Shown: positions 13,001 to 25,000 of the stretch, piece by piece
Layout of the letters: the number at the start of each line of letters is the position of its first letter
Numbering within the stretch: the first letter of the stretch is position 1
Assembly (NCBI GenBank): GCA_903813345.2
Contig: CAIIXF020000002.1
Location: forward strand, 26,917,223-26,977,222
Direction: 5' to 3'
Source: Owenia fusiformis
Taxonomy: Eukaryota > Annelida > Polychaeta > Sabellida > Oweniidae
DNA length: 60,000 nt
Translations under genes and position numbers: made by a program
Notes under the pieces: model-generated
Told to the model about the DNA's origin: nothing
What the model saw: the letters and a program-made list of their open reading frames with translations, nothing else
Databases searched by the model: none

Positions 13001-16000
13001 CATAGAACACTTCCTTCAGAAAAATTTTGAAGAAGGAAAGGCATCAAAAGGAATATTTCTTGACACTGCATCAGCATTTGACAAAGTCCCTCATCACTTA
13101 CTCATATTGAAACTCAAGTCTTATGGTATAAGGGGACAGTTACTAAATGTCATAAAATCCTATCTCTCTGACAGAAAAATGTATGTAAATTTAGCTGGTG
13201 CTTCGTCTTCAATGTCGGAGGCCAATTTTATCAATTGCGGTGTTCCACAAGGATCAATTTTGGGACCTCTATTTTTTTATTGTACATAAATGATCTCCCA
13301 GATAAAATTGACACAGAGTTCTATATATACGCAGATGATACTTCACTGCAGTTCTCTTTTGACCCCAAAAATCCAAATGATATAGATCAATCTGTTGCAA
13401 GTAACCTGGAAGCGATTCAAAATTGGTCCAAATTATGGAAGCTCCAGTTTAAACCTGAGAAGAGCTGCGAAGTTATTTTTCATACTCCAAGAATGCCAAT
13501 CGAAAACGTGACCACATCATTTCTCAATAACACTGAAATCAAAAGAATTGCAACCCATAAACATCTTGGTTACTGTTTTGATGAATGCCTCTCAAATATA
13601 TCTCATATTGATGAGATTTGTACAAAGGTAAAAATAATGCTAAATCCTTTAAAAAAACTCCAAGGCAAACTGACAGCCAAACATTTGGAGACAATCTTTA
13701 CCTCATTTATTCGTCCATATTTTGATTATGGTGTTGTATTATACAACAAATCTTCCAAATATTTACTTGAACGGTTGAATAAGCTCTACTACCAAGCAGC
13801 CATCTTGTGTTCAGGCTGTTACCATGGTAGTAATACCACTAAAGTGCTCAATTTATTACAATGGCATACATTAGAGGACAGAAGGAAGATGGAAGTTAAT
13901 AATTTCATGTACAAGGTTGTCAATGGAACAACTCCTTTATATCTAAATGAGATCTTTGAGAAGTACAAAAATAAAAGCATTAGAACTAATCGCAACAAAT
14001 TTGACTTTAAGCTACCAATCCGCTGTAGCAACAGATTCTTGGAGTCGGCAGTCCTAGGTGCAATCAGTTCATGGTCAATGCTGCCATCATATATCAGAGA
14101 AAAGAAAACACTCCAGACTTTCAAAAAATATCAAAAAACTTATTTTGCTCCCAAAAAACTCACTCTGCCATCTACCTTTCTTAATTTGACAAGAAAACAA
14201 GAAATAATCATAAACAGACTTAGAGCTGATTTTCTTTTTAGGGCTCAACTATACGCCCATTACTTTACTTTTATTGATGGCCCAAATTGCTCATGTGGAG
14301 CTATCTGTACGCCAAAGCACTTTTTTCTGAAATGTCCAAATAATGAATTAAATTTTCAAACATTAAAAAATGACATTGAACTGATTGCACCAGGAGTCTT
14401 AAATAAACATAAAAATCAAGCTGATTTACTTTTTTTATTCTATTATGGAGATCCTGATCTATCTTTAGAAACAAATTCGCAACTTTTGTCCAAAGTGGCT
14501 GATTTTATTTCTGCCAATATCTGAATTCCCTCCTCAAGTGAACCTGTTTAGTCTCCCCTCCAAACACCCCCCCCCCCTATCCCCACCCTACAAGTGCATC
14601 CCCTTAACTTGTTGTATAGTGTACTATTATGATTTATTATATGTATTAACATATATTGTTTAAATGTCCATTTTTCCTATAATGCCTTCGGGATTGGAAT
14701 TATGTATTTGCTTATAAGTTTGAATAAATAAATTCTTATATAAAAAAAAATCTTCAAAGAAAAATTAATTTGTCGGAATTCTTTCATTGGTTTAGGAAAC
14801 TAAAGTGTCTGGATGATGTATAAAAATTGCATTGTTAATCTAATCAATATTTCAAGATGATAGGGTTAGAATTATAGAAACTATGATCATTTTTGTGAAA
14901 AAATGATCATTTCTTTCCAAAATTTGTCGTGCTTTCTAGAAGGTTTGAGAAGTTCTAGACCGTGTTCATACGAAATGTTGAGACGCAGTGATACAAGAGG
15001 TATATCTGCATGGTATGGTCAATGTTTCTACGAAAGGGAAAGAACCATATTCTGTCAAAACGTCGAAATAAATGAGTACTTACAAATCTCCCGCCGAAAA
15101 TACTTGTATAACGTCGTAAGCTTCCGGTGTTACAACGTATAAGAGAATGGGGTGTGAATATTGTGTTAGAGTAAATCAATTGGTCCCTACAAGTCAAAAT
15201 AAGTTCTGGGGGGGTTGTCAATCCTCCTTGAATCTGAAGCTGGAAGTTCAATTTGAAGTTCATTCGCTTTTGCGCATGCTCGAAATAGTACAGCATGAAA
15301 GCAGCGAACCAGGCGCATATTGCCCTTGTATCCTTCATAGGAAAATTAAGGAAATACATTCTGTCCTTCCCAAAACTACTCTTTATCACGTTGCTTACAT
15401 GATTAATCTAATCATTGACGGATTTGAATTGATTTCATATCTTGTAATTGCAGCATAAGATTCGACATTGTTCCAGTGACACTTCCTTTCCATGTACATA
15501 TAATATCGATTAATGATTTTAGACCTGTGCTCGAATACCAAGGCCATCTCAATGGTAGAACATGGCTTATCGCTGATAATTGATTCTAAAATGAGGCCAG
15601 TGCTTGGTGAAAATAAAACAGTTGCAGATGTTCTTAAAATGAAAAAGGAAGCTTACGTAAGTATTATTATCGTATCGTACTAGAGGGAGGGATGGACTCA
15701 TTGTTAGCCCAACTATTCACATCTGTCAGTGTAGAAAGGATGGTGAATCAACCAATCACGTATTTTTTCACTGTAATCCAAGATCAACATTTTGGACAGA
15801 ATTTGAAAATGAATTAAAAAATATGAACACAGAATATTCTACTAAATATAGATCACAACGAGATAAACTCTCCCTTACCCTCAATGGTGATAAAAGACTA
15901 CCAAGAGCTGTAAACTTAAATATCCTCAAATGTAGTGCCATCTTTTTTGAACGATGTAAAAATATCTAGGTCACCCCACCACTTTAACCCTCCACAAATA

Positions 16001-19000
16001 CAACCCCTATTTTAATGTCTGATTAAATACTGTTAATTCATTTTCATCATATAACGTGGCTGATAATGCTGATGCCAATCCACATGTGCACTTGTTAATG
16101 TATTCTTTGTATGAATAGATAAATAAATAAAACTAGTTCATTCACCAAGAGGGACACATCTAATTATTTTGTGTAAGTGAAATGTTATACAACTATGCTC
16201 GCGAATCGTCTAATTTTGCTATTATTTCGGATTTTAAGAAGAACATTCTAAAAGAAAATGCAAAAACTAACGTACAAGTTCGATTATTTTCCAAATTGAG
16301 TTTAAGCAATATGCAGTAGCTTACAAAACTACTCATTAAAAGTGGGGTGATTTTTGTATGTCAATGCTTTTTATTTAAAAGAAGAGGAGACAGTGGTAAA
16401 AAAAAGGTTTCAGTTAAACAAACCTCTTATCATAGAAATGTCGAATCAAAACTGTACGAGATCAAGAAGAAATTGGGGAATTCAACTTTGGTTCAGAAAT
16501 CAAGAAGACAAAACAGCGTATACGTACAGATCAGTATACTATATAAACCGATAATGTTATCAGGGCCGTCAGATGGGGGGGTGCGATGGGTGCGACCGCA
16601 CCCCCCTTTGTCACCCCCCAAAATAAATTTGAAAAAATTCAAAAAATTTTTTTTTGAAAAATATTTTTTTTGTTGTTTTTTTTCATTGACTCATACACTT
16701 TGAAAGTACCCAGAAAGCACCAAATAGCATCTTAAAATTGTAAAATTTTCTAGGGGTATTGGCCACCCCTTACACCCCCCACAAAACAATGGAAAAGTTC
16801 TAAATTTATTTTAGTGTTTTGTCTCAGGGCTCTCAGACACTTTTAAAGTGCCCAGACATCATCAAATAGCTCCTTGATATTGTTAGTGTTTTTGGGGGAC
16901 TTGCTCCCCCTCTTGCATCTTGCACTTGCATCCCCCCCTCTGGCGCCCCCCCTTGACCCCCCCAAAAAAAATTATCAAATTATTTAATTGACTCATACAC
17001 TTTGAAAGTGCCCAGAAAGCACCAAATAGCGTCGTAAAATTGTAAAATTTTCTAGGGGGAGTGGGCCACTCCTCACACCCCAAACAAAACAATGGAAAAG
17101 TTCTGAATTTGTTTTATGTATTGTCTCAGACACTTTTAAATTGCCCAGACATCATCAAATAGCTCCTTGATAAAGTTAATGATTCTGGAAGGCTAACACT
17201 TACTCGCCCTCTGGCATCCCCACTCCACCTCCCCCTCTGGTAGCACCCCCCCCCCCTTAACACCCCCCCCCAAAAAAAAAAATGGGGGACAAACACTTGC
17301 TCCCCCTCTGGCACCCCAGCCCCACCTCCCCCTCTGGCACCCCTCCCCCCCCCCTTTGACACCCCCAAAATTTGATGTTTTTATTGACTAATACACTTTA
17401 AAAGTACCCAGACGCACCAAATATCATCTTTAAATTGTAAAATTTTCTAGGAGAGTTAGCCACCCCTCACATCCCCCACAAACAAAAGAAAATATTCTGA
17501 ATTTCATGTATTGTCTCAGACATTTTTTAAGTGCCTAGACATCATCAAATACAAATAGCACCTTGATATGGTCAATGTTTCTTGGGGACAACCCCTTGTT
17601 CCCCTACTGGCACCCCACCCCACTTCACCCTCTCATCCTCTTTGACACCCCAAAACAATTGGAAAAAATCCACATTTTTCTTATTGACTCATAACGCACC
17701 AGATGGTTGCAAATTCGCTCAAAATACAACAAAATTTCAAATTTTTCCTAGGGGAGAACCCCCAGACCACCCTGAATGCTCGGTTTTTTATTCACTCAAC
17801 TCTTATTCCCGTGGTGGTGGCGTACTACTTAGAAACTTACACTTTGAAAGTACCCAGAAAGCACCAAATATCAAAACTGTAAAATTTTCTAGGGGGAGTG
17901 GACCACTCCTCACACCCCCACAAAACAATTAGAACGTTTGAAAGTTGCATTTGTTAATTCCAAACCAATATAGGGAGTAACTGACCCCCCCCCCCCTTCT
18001 GTCTTACGCAATTTGATTTACGCGGCAAAAAAATTGACAATTTTATATTCTCTTTAGTAAGCTAAAAACCGCACCCCCCTTGGAGAAAAGTGTCTTACGG
18101 GCCTGGTTATTAAGTGGTTATTAATCATTTTGCTAAATGTCTAATTTATTGAATATGTCTATTTTGTAGGTTGAGCTTAAACCTATTCTCAAGTCAAAAG
18201 ATAAACAATGCAGAAAAGCAGCTAATACCGTGAAGAAAATATTGAAAAAATGTATCAAAACACTTGAAAAACTTGTGAAGGTATATGACAAAGTTCCAAA
18301 TATCCTAGATCCGTTGAAGAAATGTCTGAACAAAATTGTTGAAGAATTACAGGGCACGACAACCACAACTGAAACAATGATGATTAATGGCCGTACGTAT
18401 CACCTCTGACATATACTACTTGGTTTTATTGTTTTAATTGAAAACATGTTCACGACTTCACGATGAAATGAAAATGACTGACCGGGTAGATATGATGACA
18501 CCTTGTTTTTAAAATGTTTACAGAAGCACAGATGCTTTTATTCATGGTGTTAGAGATTTGTCCTGGTGACAGCAACCACTGTAAAAACAAATAAGATCTT
18601 TTTGAAAATTTTGATTAGCTCTGTTTGCTATAATACACTCTGAATTTGACTATTCTAGCATGTGATAATCTTGAAGCAGAAGGAGGAAACGTTACAATAG
18701 ACTGGGCGTACCGGATGTACGAGCCTAAATGTGTATGCAATGGTATGGGACTTCTTTTCAGTATAACATAGTGTATGTTTAGAATCAAGTTGTTTACGGT
18801 AGATATACTAATGTGTATCTAATGTTTTAAGAAAGTTGTTTTAACTATCATTCGAAGAGAAATACACTCCCCTCTATAAGTTTGGCAACCTTAGCTCCCC
18901 CATTGAACTACGTGTTAAAGCCTCTTTACCTTTGAATTTTTATTTACTTAACCCGCGATGAAAATACTTATGCTGTTAATGGAAACGTAATTTGACTTTC

Positions 19001-22000
19001 TTTCCAAAACCTCCAAATTTTCTTAATTTTTTTTCCTCAATTGCAATAGGTCGAAAATTGATGATAAATTTGATGCATTTTTTAAAATCAACATTCCCAT
19101 GTTAACCAATGGGAAATGGTAGGTTTGCCAAGTCATATGACAGAATATCCACCCATCAGTCATTGCAAAAAATACGAGTTAGGTAGGCAATTGAATTTGC
19201 TAACTTTATTTAACAAAAATCGATACGTTTCTTCAGGATTTACAAAGTTATAGGGCATTGTTTTTCAATAAACCTCTCCCATTGAAATAATACAGGAGGC
19301 GAAAAATGATTTTCAAAAATGACTTTGAAGCTTTCTGTAACTTTGGTATTCATCAACTAAACAAAATACTTCGTGTACAAAAAAAGTTAGACAATTCAAT
19401 TTTCTTTATAAAAATATTTTTGCTGAGTCTTTTACTGAATAGATATCCTGATTTCTGATTTGCCCCGAACCCACTATTTCCCATTGGTTTACATGGGAAT
19501 GACGATTTTCAAAAATTCATCAAAGGACCTTATACACCCTCCATTGGGATCTCCCCATGGGAAAAAAATAATTCATCTGATTTTTCAAAATGAGTATTCT
19601 GCTTCAATTATTACATTTATATGCACACTAGTATCTTGTTGACCTATTCAGCACTGTATTGATGTATGGGCCACTTATTAGGGTCATAATTCAATCATGA
19701 AGTGTAGAGGCATAGATTCCAAACCAGGAAGTATTTTTGTGTCTGTCAAAATCCATTTACATCCTATGCATCCCTGCATCTTATCCAAATATGTTACTAC
19801 ATAATGAAATATAATAGTATAATCTTTGGTTTTACAAACTTGTATGATATTTGATAAGTGTAAAAGTTGTTTTTGGAGCATTTTTCTATAGCCATTTTGT
19901 AGGGAAAAAAATGATGAAAAAATGTACAATCTTTTAATTTTGAGTATGACCTGAATCGATTGCAAACTTCATATTTGCACATTTGATGAGATAAACCATT
20001 TGTGTCGTATTGTGAAATTATTAAGTTTGCAATCGATTCAGGTCATAGTGTATTTTTGGTATTTCTGTGATAATCAATGGAAACCAATGGCCTCTATTAG
20101 GATCTGCTGATATCCTCATGTTAAGTCAATGGTGCACAGCCCCATGTAAGTCAATACAACCTTACTGATCGAAATGATCCCTATCTCAGCTTATGTGTGT
20201 CCGAGCACTTTAATATTTTCGGAAGTGTTATATGACATTTTATTCTTCATGTTACACCTACGAATGATTCATTTTGACCATAGGGATGTTTGCCAATAAT
20301 TGCACCTTGTCCTTTATCATCAATTTTCCACCTTTTGTAATTGAAGAAAAAATGGAAAAATTTGGAGGTATTGGAAATAAGGTCAAGTTACGTTTGCATT
20401 AATATTAAAAGTCTTTTCATCGCATGTTAAGTAAATAAAAAGTCAAATGTAAAGAGGCTTTAACACGTAGTTCAATGGGGGAGCTAAGGTGGCCAAACTT
20501 TGGAGGGAAGTGTATGACTGTGTCATAATTCGCATAATAGGCAATACCATAACAAGCATACCCGTACCCTCATTTTAGGTAAGCCGTAGACAATGAATTT
20601 TGACTTAATTATTGGGTCAGTATGCCTTGTTACAAATATTTAGTTCTAGTGAGGGAATGCCTTACCATGGTTCACGAGATTTTCCCCGATGCCAAGAGGT
20701 CGTTATTCATTTCTAGGTTTCTCATTGCATTGTGTACCAAGGGGAAAGGAAATGTGAAGGAAATATTCGCTCTACAAATGTAATTAAGCATATAATTGAA
20801 AAAAAATATCACAGGATAGTTGATGTCATTTGCAATTGATGAGTGTTCAATCAATCAAAGAATCAAAAGACGACAGTGATAAAATAATGGTAATTCGAAT
20901 TAAAGGTACAGTCATACTATTGACGACAGTGATAAAATAATGGTAATTCGAATTAAAGGTACAGTCATAGGATTGACGACAGTGATAAAATAATATGGTA
21001 ATTCGTATTAAAGGTACCGTCATACGATTCGAATGGGGAGGTCACCACAATGTGGTTGTATTGAAGAATAGAACAGAGTTCGACGATTGTGATATCGGGG
21101 ATGATGTCGCACCAAACTACACATATGTGGCAGAATACACGCTTGACCAGGTCAAACAAAATTAATTAATCTTTAAAGCGTATCGTTTGACTCTTCTTAT
21201 TGACAACCCAAGCTTTGCTTTAGATGCATTTATTTACATTGCGATTGATCCGGTAAATGTCATATTCTAAAGAGGAAGTGGTCCAAATAACTGGTGCCTA
21301 ACCACTTTAAACTATCGTTCTAGGTGAAAACATATTACGTTGCGTGTGGTGTGAGCATACATTGTTGTCTAACCACTTTAGATTATTGTTCTAGGTGAAA
21401 ACATATTACTTTGCGTGTGGTGTGAGCATACATTGTTGTCAATAAAACCTAAAAATAAGCACTATTAGTAAATTGCAAATTATGACAAGAGATAAAATAT
21501 TCATACGAATATAACATTTGTTTATTCTAAATCATTTCATTAGACATGGATATATCAGCCTCAAAAGTATACGCTTAAATTGGTCTTTTTTAATTTTGAG
21601 TATTTAAATTTAACACCAGATACTAGTAGTAGCGAGGAAGATGATGAAGAATACCACTGTATGCCAGCGCCTAAGTGTTTTAATAATGGGACATGTACGT
21701 CATGTCACGAGGGAGATCCTGGTTGTCTCAAAGAAGAGTTCATGTGTAACTGTACGGAACATTATACTGGAACTAAATGTGAATCTAAAATAGGTAACTT
21801 TATATACATTATATTCATCCTGTTTAACCCAGATGGTGTTGAAAACGATATTAGGGTATCATGCAATATATCTTAGGTCAAGGTTATAAATTCATTTGTA
21901 TTACAGCCGTACGTCTGCTTCTTTAACATGCCGACGTGTGCTCGTATTCAAGGTGTATGCGTGCTCGTATTCCAGGTGTATACGTGCTGGTATTATATGT

Positions 22001-25000
22001 GCTGGTTTCCAGGCGTATATGTGCTCTTGAATTGTAGGATATAATGGATTAATGGATTTATAAATTGAATATTACAAGAGATTAAAATCAAATGACAAAG
22101 TTATTTCACAAGACATGATTATCTAAGCTTCGAAGGGTTAGAGTTGTCGTTTTAAACCTTGATTGTCTTATTTAACATGTACAGAAGAAGAAGAATACCA
22201 CTGTATGCCAGCGCCTAAGTGTCTTAACAATGGGACATGTTCGCCATGTCACGAGGGAAATCCTGGTTGTTCCGACGAAGAGTTTATGTGTAACTGTACT
22301 GAGCACTATACTGGACGTATTTGTGAAACTAAAATAGGTACTTTTTTCTTTTAACCCATCATTTAAACAGTTGATCGTTTGAAACTGCGGCAAGGAGACC
22401 TCTATCAAATGACTCGATTGAGCGTTTAAATATCTTATTATTAGATACGTCACTGAATTACGAAATGCATAGTAATTGTAATTTCGATGAAATTTCTTTA
22501 TTCCTTGATATCAAATGGCAACATGAATAATGCAATAGTAAAGAAATTAATCAATATTTTACATTTTATATTTGTTTAAGAATACAATAAATTTGATGTT
22601 GTTTCCCCTATATTTGAAACCTCAGAAACCACTGTGGTACCAGATAAGATGTATGTTTAGTTGAAGGAATCTGGAGACATATTGCGACTTTTGTTGAAGC
22701 TTATGCACTGACGTTAAAAATTGTGTATCATCAGATATTTGTTGACACCTTCCTGTTTGGGTATTATATCTTGTGACACGAGTTGTACAAGTCACGAAGA
22801 TTTTATTTCAGTTTTTTGTTATTTTGACGTCATACAGTATCTCATCCGGGTGATCTTCATACACTTGGTGTTCAATTTGCAAACATATTGGTCTTTAACA
22901 TCGCATAACACTATAACTACGAATTCGAATGTTTTTTTTTTGTAGTATGTGATAATATTGAACCAGAAGGAGATGTTACAATAGACTGGGCTTACCGGAT
23001 GTACGAACCTAAATGTGTCTATAAGGGTATGGCAATTCTCTTCAGTATAACATTTAGAAACATATGTTGTTAACGGTTGAGATCTTTATTTCTTATGCAT
23101 GTGATGTCTGTTAAAACCATAATTCGAATGGACATATGAGTCTATATTAAAATTCGCTTGCCAAGCTATACTTCAAAAATATACCATATCCTTCCTTTAA
23201 GGTAAAGTAGAAAATATGCGAGAATACAATACGGTGAGATAATAATGGTAATTCGAATTAAAGGTACAGTCATAGGATTGACGACAGTGATAAAATAATG
23301 GTAATTCGTATTAAAGGTACAGTCATACGATTGACGACAGTGAGAAAATAATGGTAATTCGAATTAAAGGTACAGTCATACGATTGACGACAGTGATAAA
23401 ATAATCATTAAAGGTACAGTCATACGATTGACGACAGTGATAAAATAATGGTAATTCCTATTAAAGGTACAGTCATACGATTGACGACAGTGATAAAATA
23501 ATCATTAAAGGTACAGTCATACGATTGACGACAGTGATAAGATAATGGTAATTCGAATTAAAGGTACAGTCATACGATTGACGACAGTGATAAAATAATG
23601 GTAATTCGAATTAAAGGTACAGTCATAGGATTGACGACAGTGATAAGATAATGGTAATTCGTATTAAAGGTACAGTCATACGATTGACGACAGTGATAAA
23701 ATAATCATTAAAGGTACAGTCATGCTATTGACGACAGTGATAAAATAATGGTAATTCGTATTAAAGGTACAGTCATACGATTGACGACAGTGATAAAATA
23801 ATGGTAATTCGAATTAAAGGTACAGTCATACGATTGACGACAGTGATAAAATAATCATTAAAGGTACAGTCATACGATTGACGACAGTGATAAGATAATG
23901 GTAATTCGTATTAAAGGTACAGTCATACGATTGACGACAGTGATAAAATAATGGTAATTCGAATTAAAGGTACAGTCATAGGATTGACGACAGTGATAAA
24001 ATAATGGTAATTCGTATTAAAGGTACAGTCATACGATTCGAATGGGGAGGTAACCACAATGTGGTTGTATTGAAGAATAGAAAAGAGTTTGACGATTGTG
24101 ATGTTGGGGATGATGTCGATCCAGACTACACATTTGTAGCAGAATACACGCTAGACAAGGTCAAACAAAATTAATAAATTTTCAAAGTGTATTTTCCTTA
24201 TTTATTCATCACGTGTTTCTTTTTAGTAAAATATCAATCCAACTCTCTGAAAATTATGGATTAGGGCCCCACCCTGGCACTTTAAAAAAATGTTAGGCTT
24301 ATTTTATAAAGAGGATCTTGCTTTTCTCAATTTAAACATATCAAAAGTTTCTTCTACACTATATGAACAATTTCTGAAAAGGGGATGCGTATTGAAATGC
24401 GTTAAAGTCAAAAACCACATATCCCATGTTATTTTCCCATAGGGAAAACTCGTGCTATCCATTGTTTTCAGCATCATTTTGGTCATTTAAAATTGATATT
24501 TTCAAAACTAGACTTTCAATACAATTATATTTTTGAAGATATTTTAGACCCCTTGTTGAATAATCTTTTCATGCAATAAAAATCATAAAAGGGAGATCCT
24601 CTTTTGAGTGAATAGGTTCAATATTTTGAAAAAAATGTTGATATATGGTGCCGATTCATAATTTAAAAACCACTGTATATATGCCCAGAAAGTACTCATG
24701 GTGAAAGATATGACCGTCTAAAATCACTTGCCATATTGCACGTGGTCTTTCTCCGATGGTTTTGTGTTCTGACCTATACTAATTTCAATGCTGTCACGTC
24801 AAAAGTGAGATTTCCCCTTGCTAAAAACAAAATCTTTTTTTTAGTTGAAAATCTACAAACTATTATTCGTGTGACGGATTCACCATATATCACACAAAAC
24901 AAGGACAAAACATTTTATCTAGTGACTCTTATTGGCATAACATAAACCAAAGATTTTCTGTTGATGCTTTTATTTACACTGTGGTTGATCCATTAAATGT

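Noticed and set aside
16347-17932. Several frames of 66-118 codons on both strands
   Set aside because: Products of poly-C/poly-A low-complexity DNA and the C-rich tandem block.
23220-24022. Array with regular repeats that could be taken for CRISPR
   Set aside because: Units are contiguous without unique spacers, the context is a eukaryotic intron, and the unit derives from the adjacent exon edge.
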